33,150 bases of DNA from Candidatus Bathyarchaeota archaeon. Its GTDB lineage: Archaea > Thermoproteota > Bathyarchaeia > Bathyarchaeales > Bathycorpusculaceae. Under the pieces are notes generated by a model. The model was given only the letters and a program-made list of their open reading frames with translations, ran no database searches and had not been told where the DNA came from. Below, in pieces: positions 1 through 7,286 of this stretch (its first letter is position 1; every line of letters begins with the position of its first letter). The translations under genes were made by a program, and so were the position numbers. The DNA lies in the NCBI GenBank assembly GCA_026414485.1, contig JAOAIX010000015.1, positions 1-33,150 of the forward strand, in the 5' to 3' direction.

Positions 1-536
1 GCTGGATACTCAAGCGTTCCCTTAAGGCAGATAAAAGCTACGGGGTTCAAGTCGCCAGCCACAACAGGCAAACCCAACCGCATAGCCTCAAAAGGAATGC
101 TGCCCCCGCCAGCCATGGGGTCAACAACCAAAGGACGCTCAACACCCCAAAACTCCTTCAACAAGCAATGAAACCTACTCAATTCCCGCTCAGACGGAAC
201 ATGCTCATAAGCTCTCTTCCAAAAAAACGGATTCTCCTGAAGCTTAACCTTCGCAGCCTTAGCCTGAGCAAGCCTCTCCTGAGCCCTCTGCAAGTCAACA
301 TCCACAGGAATACCCAACAACCCAAGAAAATCCTCTCTCTTGACAAATGCAGGCAAAAGACTACCTAAAACAGCAGCGCGACTGGCAGCCAAAGGGCGCC
401 TAGCAAACCAAACATGCAAAAAATACAAAGGCGGCAAAGCACTACTCGCACTACGTTCTCTTACGCTTTCTACGCTGACTTCAGTTATCGGAAACCACTT
501 ACTTATCAACAGACCTTTCCCTTTACCCTCAACCAT
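1..536 (-). CDS. DUF1156-type adenine-specific DNA methylase, N-terminal part (cut by window edge)
   Basis: This minus-strand frame is open from an ATG at 536 to the left edge, about 178 codons. Near its N-terminus it reads KWFPITEVSVESV followed by LHVWFARRPLAASRAA, the opening domain of DUF1156 proteins (COG1743, predicted adenine-specific DNA methylases with a Zn ribbon). Nearer the edge it reads VVDPMAGGGSIPFEAMRLG and then GDLNPVA, an SAM-binding motif I of the DPMAGGGS type. Full members run to roughly 900 aa, so most of the protein, including the catalytic NPPY-type motif, lies outside. A stop codon lies in frame at 561-563 and no other standard start lies between, so 536 is the natural start; GAGGAA precedes it. 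The gene is divergent from the DUF499 ATPase, a partner often found beside this family. A defence or modification role is inferred from that pairing. Confidence 0.88.
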   Translation of the reverse strand, partial: MVEGKGKGLLISKWFPITEVSVESVRERSASSALPPLYFLHVWFARRPLAASRAAVLGSLLPAFVKREDFLGLLGIPVDVDLQRAQERLAQAKAAKVKLQENPFFWKRAYEHVPSERELSRFHCLLKEFWGVERPLVVDPMAGGGSIPFEAMRLGLPVVAGDLNPVAFICLKGTLEYP

Positions 537-588
537 GCACCAAACTTCCTCAATCTTTAGTCACTATTTAAGTAAGCTTAAAACCTGA

Positions 589-607
589 TATCATATATAA
601 AATGATA
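589..607 (+). promoter_or_regulatory. TATA box embedded in a 6-bp inverted repeat, upstream of the DUF499 gene
   Basis: TATCAT (589-594) and ATGATA (602-607) are perfect inverted halves separated by 7 bp, and the TATA-like ATATAAAA (595-602) lies between and into them. The ATPase start is at 637, with the Shine-Dalgarno GTGAGG at 626-631, so the distance suits an archaeal promoter. The overlap suggests a repressor site that would block TBP. The minus-strand methylase may use a separate TATA near 563-573 in the same gap. Confidence 0.55.
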
Positions 608-636
608 CTTAATTACTGAATGCAAGTGAGGCAGCC

Positions 637-3612
637 ATGCAACCAAAACAATCCCTGCTTCCCGTCTGGCATACCCAAGCCTGTGTGCCTAAACAGGATA
701 TTCTTGAAGGAACCTATCTCCAAGCTGAACTTGCCCTTGACTTACACACAATTGCCGAGGGCACAGCCAAACCACCCTACAACACAGTTGAATCTTTCTT
801 TCAAGCAACACACCCCACAACCACATTAAAACAACTTCTAATAGACACATTAAGCCATCTTTCAAACAAAAAAACCATGAACCCAGTTTTGCTTTTTGAC
901 GCAGGCTTCGGCGGCGGCAAAACCCACACCATGGCAGCAATCTACTACGCCGCAAAAAACCCGACAAACCCAGAAGTACAAAAACTCACAGGACTCGCTC
1001 CTCAAATCAAGAACAGCAAAATCATAGTCATCGACGGAAGCTCCTACGGAGGAAAAGGAGTCAAAAGAGACCAATACCAATTCAAAACGCTATGGGCAGA
1101 CTTCCTCTACCAGCTAGGAGAAACCATCACCGCAAAAGAATCAGACAACACCCAAGGACTACCAGAAAGAAAAGTCCTCTCAGAACTCCTCCAAAAACAA
1201 CCCACACTCATACTAATCGACGAAATCCCAAAATACCTAGACCTAGTCAAAGACCAACCAGACCTACTAAACAAGGTTAAACACTTCATCCATGCACTCA
1301 CACTCGCAGTCTGCGAAACACAAAACAGCCTACTAATCTTAAGCGTAGCAGGAGACGCATACATCGACGCAGCAGACGCAGTCCGCAGAGAACTAGCCGA
1401 AGCCATGAGCATCCTTAACCGCAAAATGCAATCAATCGAACCAGTAAAATCAGAAGACGCCCCCTTCATCCTCAAAAAACGCCTCTTCAACAAAATAGAC
1501 CCCACAACAGCAGAAGCCACCGCAAAAGCATACACCCAACTCTACGAAACCATCAAAGCTCCAGACCGATACAGAACAACAGAATACCAGAAACGCATAA
1601 TCGAAACCTACCCCTTCCACCCAGAACTCATAGACCTACTCTACGAAAGACTATCCACCCTCCCAAAATTCCAAAGAACCCGCGGAGCACTACGCCTACT
1701 CGCCAACACCATAAACCACGTCTGGAAAATAAAAGAAAACGACGCCTACCTCATCCACCCACACCACATAGACCTCTCAGTCCCAGAAATAGTCCAAGAA
1801 CTCACCACCCGCATAGACGAAGAAAAATACTCCAACGCCATAGCTTCAGACGTTTACGCACACGGCGGAAGAAAAGCCAAAGCACAACAAAAAGACGAAG
1901 ACTACAAAAGCCACTTCCAAGCCCCACTCTTCCGCAGAACCTGCAACACAATATACCTCTACAGCCTAACAGGCGCCAAAGAAGAAGCAAAAGGCATAGA
2001 CACAGACAACCTCATAGCCATATTAGCCACACCAACCCACGAAGAACACACCCAATACTACAAAGACCAAATCCTACCCGCCATAGCCAACAACTTCTGG
2101 TACATCGAACCCATAGGCAACCGCTACGTCTTCAAAAAAGAACCAACAGAAAACCGCATCATCGACCAAGAAAGCCAAAACGTAACCAACGCAAAAATAA
2201 CCAAAACTATCCAAACCAAACTCCAAGAACTCTTCACCCAAAAAGGAAAAACCCACTTCTACATCGAAATCTTCCCAAACGACCCATCAGCAATAACAGA
2301 CGACACAACCCTCAAAATAGCCATACTCAACCCACTACTCGGACACACAATACCCTCAGAAGAACACGCACCAGAAAACATAGCACAATTCATACTAAAC
2401 CGAGACGCAAGAGGCAACCTGAGAGCATTCAGAAACAACACGTTCCTCCTAGCAGCCAAAGAAGGCTCCTGGGAAACCCTAAGAGACGCAACAGCCCGAT
2501 ACGAAGTCGCAAAATCCCTCGTAGAAGACCCCGAAAAATACGGCATCTCACACGACAAGAAAAAGAACCTCACCCAAAAACAAATAACATACGAAGGCGC
2601 GGTAAACGAAGCCATAAGAGCCTCATTCACCTACATAGTCTACGCCACAAGAGGCGGCAAAATAGAAGCCAAATCATTCCGCCCAAGCGGCTACGGAACA
2701 GCCCAACCAGGACAAGAAATCCTCTGGCACGTACTCGCCAACGTGCTCCACCGAGTAACAGACGAACCACTAGACCCCGACTACGTCAAAGTAGAAGCAT
2801 GGCCAGCCCAAGCCCAAGAAACAACAACACGAGCCCTCTTCGAGGGCATCCACAAAAAAACCGGCACAGTACTTCCAGAAAACCAATCACTCTTTGAGAA
2901 AACAATCCTCGAAGGAATAAAAAGAGCAGAGTGGATACTAATCCAGCAAGGCAAGCCCTACACCCAAGAAAACCCGCCAAACCACGTCACCATAAGCTCA
3001 GACTCACGACTATTACTACCAGAAGAAGCAGGAAAACAAAACTTCACAGATCCAAAAGGGCACCTATGTCCAAACTGCACTAACTGGCCTTGCCAATGCA
3101 GAAAAGAACCAAAAACAACAACTCCTTTGACCAAATCACCCTGGACAACAACCCTACCAAAATCAGACTGGGAAACATTCGAGCCAGCACCCGTAAACAT
3201 CCAAATAGACGATTTCGAGAAATGGATCAGACGAGAAAACATTGACACATTAAACGAAACTCACATAAAAATAACAGGCACAACCGACGCAGCAACACAG
3301 TTCAGAAACCTGCTGCGCCTAGCCAAAGCAGGAAAAAAAGTAACCACAACCGTCGAAGTAAAAGCACAAAACAGACAAACAAACCTAAACATAGACATAA
3401 ACTTCAAAGCAGACGACACAGGACTGGAAACACCAGCCGCAAAAATCCTCGACGACATAGCCAGATGGCAACTACCAGAATTCGAAGCAAACATAACCCT
3501 AAAAGCAGACATACCAACAAACGAACTACGCGACCTTATAAGGACCACACTTAAGTCAGACGACCCAAACATAAAACTCGCACTAACCCTAAAGCCGAAA
3601 CGTGAAAAATAA
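637..3612 (+). CDS. DUF499-family AAA+-like ATPase of a methylase-linked defence module
   Basis: A 991-aa protein with Walker A GFGGGKTH at residues 90-97, set in FDAGFGGGKTHTMA, and Walker B LILIDE at 191-196. This pattern and the length fit the DUF499 family (COG1483, predicted ATPases). A compact Cys cluster near residues 810-822 (LCPNCTNWPCQC) may bind zinc. The last 170 or so residues are rich in beta strands and end in a basic tail. DUF499 genes are commonly next to DUF1156 methylases; here the two are divergent. ATG 637 has GTGAGG 5 bp upstream. Its stop overlaps the start of the next gene (TAATG), implying translational coupling. The coding strand is unusually rich in A and C. Family assignment is firm; the biochemical role (restriction motor or DNA translocation) is inference. 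Confidence 0.85.
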   Translation: MQPKQSLLPVWHTQACVPKQDILEGTYLQAELALDLHTIAEGTAKPPYNTVESFFQATHPTTTLKQLLIDTLSHLSNKKTMNPVLLFDAGFGGGKTHTMAAIYYAAKNPTNPEVQKLTGLAPQIKNSKIIVIDGSSYGGKGVKRDQYQFKTLWADFLYQLGETITAKESDNTQGLPERKVLSELLQKQPTLILIDEIPKYLDLVKDQPDLLNKVKHFIHALTLAVCETQNSLLILSVAGDAYIDAADAVRRELAEAMSILNRKMQSIEPVKSEDAPFILKKRLFNKIDPTTAEATAKAYTQLYETIKAPDRYRTTEYQKRIIETYPFHPELIDLLYERLSTLPKFQRTRGALRLLANTINHVWKIKENDAYLIHPHHIDLSVPEIVQELTTRIDEEKYSNAIASDVYAHGGRKAKAQQKDEDYKSHFQAPLFRRTCNTIYLYSLTGAKEEAKGIDTDNLIAILATPTHEEHTQYYKDQILPAIANNFWYIEPIGNRYVFKKEPTENRIIDQESQNVTNAKITKTIQTKLQELFTQKGKTHFYIEIFPNDPSAITDDTTLKIAILNPLLGHTIPSEEHAPENIAQFILNRDARGNLRAFRNNTFLLAAKEGSWETLRDATARYEVAKSLVEDPEKYGISHDKKKNLTQKQITYEGAVNEAIRASFTYIVYATRGGKIEAKSFRPSGYGTAQPGQEILWHVLANVLHRVTDEPLDPDYVKVEAWPAQAQETTTRALFEGIHKKTGTVLPENQSLFEKTILEGIKRAEWILIQQGKPYTQENPPNHVTISSDSRLLLPEEAGKQNFTDPKGHLCPNCTNWPCQCRKEPKTTTPLTKSPWTTTLPKSDWETFEPAPVNIQIDDFEKWIRRENIDTLNETHIKITGTTDAATQFRNLLRLAKAGKKVTTTVEVKAQNRQTNLNIDINFKADDTGLETPAAKILDDIARWQLPEFEANITLKADIPTNELRDLIRTTLKSDDPNIKLALTLKPKREK

Positions 3613-4322
3613 TGCCATTCAACTACCTCATCAAATGGAGCCGCACAAACCCAGAAAAAGTAACAGTAGAAGCCTACCACAAATACCCCCAAACAATAGA
3701 AGAAAAACGCAAACCACTCTTCACAATAGGCAAAGCAAAAGGCGGCGGACTTTTAGCAATCCGACATCTACTCGAAAAAGCAACACAAAAAAACCCCACC
3801 AAAAAGCAAGGCAACGTAACAAAGATTTTCCTCTCTGAAACAGACCCCCAAGCCTACGAAACAGTCTACCGCATCGGCCTAGCAGTCGCAATGATAAACA
3901 AAGCAAAAACAAAAGAAGAAATCGAAAAAGCAACAAGATACATCCTAAACGCAATGCCAGAAGAAATCTGGTTCTGGACAAGCAAACTCCTAGACGACGA
4001 AATCAACTCCAAATCACTAGACGCCCTAGCAATCATAAGCGGAGCAAAAACCCTAAAAACCCACAAACAAAAACACCATCCGACTAAACCAACCACTGGA
4101 GAATTCTGGCCAAAAGTTAGAGAACAAATGAAAACAAAAGCCACCCAACTATACCGCCTAGACCACCCAGAAACCGAAGAAGAACCCACCTTAAAAGAAC
4201 TCAAAAAAGCAGGCTACATGAAAATAGCCAAAAAAGAAGCACTCAAAGAATTACAAGCTGAAAAGAAAACAAAAAAATCACACAGCCCCTACACATCTTC
4301 CGCCACTGCAAAGCAACAATAA
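3612..4322 (+). CDS. Uncharacterised 236-aa partner of the DUF499 ATPase
   Basis: Its ATG overlaps the last base of the upstream ATPase stop codon, so the two are very probably cotranslated. The protein opens with MPFNYLIKWSRTNPEKVTVEAYH, a beta-strand-like start, then has mixed alpha/beta segments and a very Lys-rich, probably disordered tail after residue 190. I see no enzymatic motif, membrane segment or zinc site. I do not recognise the family. Position makes it an accessory subunit of the DUF1156/DUF499 module, for example an assembly or DNA-binding factor; the basic tail would suit nucleic acid contact, but that is a guess. After the TAA at 4320-4322 the same frame stays open for another 69 codons, to 4530. 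Confidence 0.75.
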   Translation: MPFNYLIKWSRTNPEKVTVEAYHKYPQTIEEKRKPLFTIGKAKGGGLLAIRHLLEKATQKNPTKKQGNVTKIFLSETDPQAYETVYRIGLAVAMINKAKTKEEIEKATRYILNAMPEEIWFWTSKLLDDEINSKSLDALAIISGAKTLKTHKQKHHPTKPTTGEFWPKVREQMKTKATQLYRLDHPETEEEPTLKELKKAGYMKIAKKEALKELQAEKKTKKSHSPYTSSATAKQQ

Positions 4323-4566
4323 AACACACCAAAAACCAAACATTCTGCCACATCACACAAACATCAAGAACACCCCCCTAAACCCTACACACAACTAACA
4401 ACAACAGAAAAACAAACAGCACACCTACAAAGCCGCACAAACCCCAAAAAAGAAAACCCAGAACTAACAGAGCATAGCTTCGAACACGCAACTAACCAAG
4501 ATCTTCAGCAAACAAAAATAGACCCCACATAAACTGCCTCAGATCTACCCCAAAACAAAGTTGGAG
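4323..4566. other. A+C-rich noncoding gap between defence module and tRNA-Phe
   Basis: The plus strand is extremely poor in G and T here; in 4381-4440 only 7 of 60 bases are G or T. No start codon with a convincing coding frame is present, although the frame of the preceding gene stays open after its stop until TAA at 4530-4532. The low T content makes stop codons rare, so this open frame is weak evidence of coding. Confidence 0.5.
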
Positions 4567-4640
4567 TGCCGAGGGCAGGGTTTGAACCTGCGACAACTCG
4601 GTCTTCAGCCGAGCGCTCTCCCAGGCTGAGCTACCTCGGC
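4567..4640 (-). tRNA. tRNA-Phe (GAA)
   Basis: The minus strand folds as a full cloverleaf: acceptor GCCGAGG pairs with CCTCGGC, the anticodon stem CTCGG/CCGAG encloses loop CTGAAGA with anticodon GAA, and the T arm is GCAGG-TTCAAAC-CCTGC. The discriminator base is A at 4567. No CCA is encoded and no intron is seen. Confidence 0.95.
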
Positions 4641-4680
4641 AGCTTGGCGGGAGTGAACACAACCAACAATGAAGTGATGC

Positions 4681-4692
4681 GTTTTAAAGTTT
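4681..4692 (-). promoter_or_regulatory. Probable TATA box for tRNA-Phe
   Basis: The minus strand reads AACTTTAAAAC about 40-50 bp upstream of the mature tRNA 5' end at 4640, which would put transcription start near 4660. It lies inside an 8-bp inverted repeat (TGATGCGT 4675-4682, ACGCATCA 4728-4735). Confidence 0.4.
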
Positions 4693-4867
4693 TCTGAGAG
4701 AGACAACTAAACAGGCGTATTATACTGACGCATCAAAAACGCAACCAACAGCCACCCAACATCTTTGTTTGCCAAAAGCATACCAGATAACCCGTTTTTG
4801 AACAGGTAGAGCATGGGAAAGGTTTTATGAAAGGAAAATACGTAGTTTGCATCCAGAGACGAATGTA

Positions 4868-4943
4868 GGGCCGGTAGTCTAGCGGCTAGGACGTCGCCCT
4901 CACGCGGCGAAGATCACTGGTTCAAATCCGGTCCGGCCCACCA
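4868..4943 (+). tRNA. tRNA-Val (CAC), with encoded CCA
   Basis: Acceptor GGGCCGG pairs with CCGGCCC. The anticodon stem TCGCC/GGCGA encloses loop CTCACGC, anticodon CAC. The T arm is ACTGG-TTCAAAT-CCGGT. Discriminator A is at 4940 and CCA at 4941-4943. A TATA-like TTTTATGAAA lies near 4823-4832. Confidence 0.95.
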
Positions 4944-4966
4944 CCCACCTCACTTGGAGTTCATGG

Positions 4967-5848
4967 CTACGGTTTTAGGGCTTTACTTAGCTTTTCGGTT
5001 TCAGCAAACATGACACAGTGACCTTCACCGGGGAAAAGTTCTAGCTGAGCCGCAGGTATGGCTTGCGCAAGTCTGTAGGCGTTGACAGGCAGGACAGTTT
5101 TGTCTTGCATACCCTGCCAAAGGACAAGTTTATTGGGCGGTATGCTTCCTATCGGCTCGCTCCAAGGGTTCATGAAGAGTTTATGCTCTTGAAAGATAGT
5201 TTTGAGGCTGCTGTTGCCTTGCCGGAAAGCTTCGGCAGTTGAAGCATACATCAGCTTGAGCCAGGAGGGGTTTGCAAAAAATTTGAGGTCAGGTTCAGAC
5301 CATGCAGCAAGCATCTTTTCACCGTCCTTAGAAGCCAAGTAAGCCTCGATGTTAAGCTGAGCCTTCAAAACTGTTCTCTTAAAAGACTTCAAAGCCCACA
5401 GGGCGATATGCTGGTTTTTCATGGCAAATTGAGCCAACGGGTTATTACCGTGAGCAAAAGCTACATTGAAAGGCAAAGCAGGCGAACAGACAATGACAGC
5501 GCGGCTTACACGTTCAGAAAAATGGGCAAGGTAAGTTAAAGCGAAAGGCCCACCTCCTGACCAGCTAAGCAAAGCAAACTGATCCACGTGCAGACAGTCA
5601 GCTATCCTGTTTACATCCTCAGCAAAGTCGTGAAAGTTACGTCTAGGAGTGAAAGTTGAGAGACCGTAGCCAGGGCGGTCTACACCTACAAGTTTGAAGT
5701 GGTATTGCTGGGCGAACTGCTTAAGCAGAAAAATTTCCAAGCGACTACTGGCCGTACCATGAAAATACATAACTGGCGAGCCTTCGCCCACCGTGGCATA
5801 GCCAAGTTGCCTGCCGCCCTGCAAACCTAAAGTTAGGCTACTCACCAA
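4967..5848 (-). CDS. Alpha/beta-hydrolase fold protein
   Basis: A 293-aa protein with the landmarks of the alpha/beta-hydrolase superfamily: the oxyanion segment YFHGTASS near residue 30, the DRPGYGLS strand-loop, the nucleophile elbow LSWSGGG (Ser in S-W-S-G-G), a possible acid in QGMQDKT, and the catalytic His in PGEGHCVM near the C-terminus. Length is normal for a single-domain cytosolic hydrolase (esterase, lipase or haloperoxidase-like); the substrate cannot be told. The start is GTG at 5848. A TATA-like AATAATAAG at 5870-5878 sits about 26 bp upstream, which suggests a leaderless message starting at or very near this codon. The upstream LIM/winged-helix gene ends only 36 bp away on the same strand. 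Confidence 0.85.
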   Translation of the reverse strand: MVSSLTLGLQGGRQLGYATVGEGSPVMYFHGTASSRLEIFLLKQFAQQYHFKLVGVDRPGYGLSTFTPRRNFHDFAEDVNRIADCLHVDQFALLSWSGGGPFALTYLAHFSERVSRAVIVCSPALPFNVAFAHGNNPLAQFAMKNQHIALWALKSFKRTVLKAQLNIEAYLASKDGEKMLAAWSEPDLKFFANPSWLKLMYASTAEAFRQGNSSLKTIFQEHKLFMNPWSEPIGSIPPNKLVLWQGMQDKTVLPVNAYRLAQAIPAAQLELFPGEGHCVMFAETEKLSKALKP

Positions 5849-5869
5849 TAACCGACAACCCGTAACCGC

Positions 5870-5878
5870 TTATTATTT
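5870..5878 (-). promoter_or_regulatory. TATA box for leaderless hydrolase mRNA
   Basis: Minus-strand AATAATAAG lies about 26 bp before the GTG start at 5848, the canonical archaeal TATA-to-start distance for leaderless transcripts, inside the short gap after the preceding gene. Confidence 0.4.
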
Positions 5879-5884
5879 TTCAAA

Positions 5885-6259
5885 TTACCATTTAGTTAAG
5901 TAAATTTTGCTGCCTTCTTTGAAGGCACGAACCAACTCACAGTGTCTTAAAACCGCAAATTGACTCTCCAACTCTGCAGACGACAGTTTAAGCGTGGCGG
6001 CAAGCTCTTCTTTTGAAATTTTCCCTTTTTCCTCAATTAAGCGGTAAATTTTGCTCTGCAACTCAGTTAACCCATCAACACCTGACTGCCCAAGTTTCTT
6101 TCTAACTGAAAGAGCAGAAGCCACAGCACCAGGGTCACAGACCCGCGGCGGATCGATTATGCACATGTAGCAGTCTTCACACAACAGCTTACCATGAAAT
6201 TCGTATCCTTCCCCACCGCTGAGGGCTAAGCCGCACCGATCACACTGCATAAGAGCCAC
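5885..6259 (-). CDS. LIM-type zinc finger fused to winged helix, putative regulator
   Basis: A 124-aa protein. Residues 6-33 hold C6-x2-C9, H22, C27-x2-C30 and C33, with the phrase FHGKLLCEDCY typical of a LIM-like zinc finger. After a linker, residues about 64-124 look like a winged helix (LQSKIYRLIEEKGKISKEEL, then ATLKLSSAELESQFAVLRHC, ending in a basic wing). This suggests a DNA-binding regulator with a zinc-dependent protein-interaction or sensing module. The first ATG at 6259 was chosen; a second Met is 3 codons in. A 20-bp tandem repeat lies about 120-160 bp upstream. Domain calls are good; target and signal are unknown. Confidence 0.8.
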   Translation of the reverse strand: MALMQCDRCGLALSGGEGYEFHGKLLCEDCYMCIIDPPRVCDPGAVASALSVRKKLGQSGVDGLTELQSKIYRLIEEKGKISKEELAATLKLSSAELESQFAVLRHCELVRAFKEGSKIYLTKW

Positions 6260-6379
6260 CCCTCTACAAAGATAGCTTAACTGGTTATTTCAACTATTCT
6301 CAAAAGCCAAACCCACTGATACACACGGGGTCTGTCAACATCTATTTCGTCATCTTTCCCATTCAGACTGGGACGGCGA

Positions 6380-6419
6380 CATCATCCCCCATGATTTTAC
6401 ATCATCCCCACTATTTTAA
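6380..6419. repeat. 20-bp imperfect tandem direct repeat
   Basis: Copy 1 at 6380-6399 and copy 2 at 6400-6419 both read CATCATCCCC and then an ATTTTA block, with differences between the two blocks. They lie 120-160 bp upstream of the LIM/winged-helix start, so they could be paired operator sites. Confidence 0.6.
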
Positions 6420-6719
6420 GGGTAATGCCTCAAAAACCACTGACACCCTACCTCAACTTAGGTAACAGCGCAGTCAAAAACCAAACAACAAATAACCGCA
6501 AGCCAAAACCACGCCGCTTCCATCGCTATAAAAAAGCAAATTTTCTTTCACCTCAACCAAGAGCCACGAAGCTGAAGTTTAGCTTCAAAATAAGGCGCAC
6601 AGCCAATAAAGAATAGTGGCCATAACCCGTGACAAGCACTAAAAGTTAAACGAGAAAAAGCACCGCAAAAAAGAGCAACATACCACTATAAGCATTTGTA
6701 CATTTATTACAAAAAACTG

Positions 6720-6733
6720 TATTCATATGAATA
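6720..6733. repeat. 14-bp perfect palindrome TATTCATATGAATA
   Basis: A perfect inverted repeat without spacer, about 40 bp upstream of the TATA box of the zinc-ribbon gene. It could be a dimeric regulator site. Confidence 0.5.
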
Positions 6734-6769
6734 GTATTTAGTAAAAAATACAAACATTCATAGATAATA

Positions 6770-6779
6770 TTTATATTTA
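6770..6779 (+). promoter_or_regulatory. TATA box for zinc-ribbon gene
   Basis: TTTATATTTA lies about 45 bp upstream of the ATG at 6821, predicting a transcript start near 6800. Confidence 0.45.
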
Positions 6780-6820
6780 ACTAGACGATTATTTTGGAAA
6801 GCATGACGAGTTGAACAATA

Positions 6821-7015
6821 ATGTTAGAAGTTGAAGAATCAATAAAACAAGGCTCAGCAGGCCTACTTTGCCGTTGTATCCGCTGCCACAGCATCTTCAA
6901 ACTGTTCAGCTACTACCCCAAAAAGGACGCAATTTACTCCGAATTTGAATGCAACTGCGGGCGAGTGATAAAAATTAAAGAAACAAAAGACCTGCCTCCA
7001 AAACAAAGCAGCTAA
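6821..7015 (+). CDS. Small zinc-ribbon protein
   Basis: A 64-aa protein with two Cys pairs, CRCIRC near residues 17-22 and CNCG near 44-47, spaced like a rubredoxin-like or rpoP-like zinc ribbon, followed by a basic strand (RVIKIKETKD). Small proteins of this type usually aid nucleic acid or protein contacts; nothing here shows the partner. A TATA box at 6770-6779 supports expression. It is followed 44 bp later by a 35-aa membrane peptide on the same strand, which may share its transcript. No named family is recognised. Confidence 0.65.
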   Translation: MLEVEESIKQGSAGLLCRCIRCHSIFKLFSYYPKKDAIYSEFECNCGRVIKIKETKDLPPKQSS

Positions 7016-7059
7016 TCAAAACTCAATACGCCCTATCTGTCCAAGGAGAAACACATAAC

Positions 7060-7167
7060 ATGATTGAACTGCTGCTCGGATTCATCGGAGCCTCGTCTTT
7101 GTTCTTCTCATTCATCCACTACAAAATCAAAAGAACAAAGGAAGACAAGAAGCAAAACGAAACATAA
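7060..7167 (+). CDS. 35-aa single-pass membrane peptide
   Basis: A short frame, MIELLLGFIGASSLFFSFIH followed by YKIKRTKEDKKQNET. It has one hydrophobic segment (residues 3-20) followed by a strongly basic, polar tail, the classic small membrane protein layout with the tail in the cytoplasm. A strong Shine-Dalgarno AAGGAGA at 7043-7049 sits 10 bp before the ATG, the best support for translation. It follows the zinc-ribbon gene closely. Function unknown. Confidence 0.6.
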   Translation: MIELLLGFIGASSLFFSFIHYKIKRTKEDKKQNET

Positions 7168-7286
7168 CTCCCGCCAAAGGTATAAGGCAACACCAAAGGC
7201 TAACCCTCATTGTGTAGACGAAAACGTAATAGAAGCGGAATCAAGGATAAAAAAAGGAACGTGAAAAACGCAAACAAAGCACGCCT

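Larger units (their letters stand above)
6260..6820. other. 560-bp intergenic region with repeats but no convincing gene
   Basis: It separates the minus-strand LIM/winged-helix gene from the plus-strand zinc-ribbon gene. It contains a 20-bp tandem repeat (6380-6419), a 14-bp palindrome (6720-6733) and a TATA box (6770-6779). A 63-codon plus-strand frame at 6425-6616 lacks a ribosome site and has biased, low-complexity composition; I do not accept it as a gene. Confidence 0.6.

Noticed and set aside
4674-4735. C/D box or other structured RNA between tRNA-Phe and tRNA-Val
   Set aside because: GTGATGC and CTGA occur, and an 8-bp inverted repeat brackets them, but there is no C' box, the guide would be mostly T and A, and the tRNA-Phe TATA box explains part of it.
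6345-6420. C/D box small RNA on the minus strand
   Set aside because: ATGATGT, CTGA, ATGACGA and TTGA come in the right order, with a 12-base gap before CTGA, but three of the four boxes deviate from consensus and I recognise no rRNA or tRNA target.
6425-6616. 63-codon plus-strand frame in the long intergenic region
   Set aside because: No ribosome site, basic low-complexity translation, and the A+C bias of this region keeps frames open by chance.
7064-7264. 66-codon frame overlapping the 35-aa peptide
   Set aside because: Different frame, Ser/Thr/Lys-rich and without its own start signal; the 35-aa frame has the strong AAGGAGA site and a real membrane segment.
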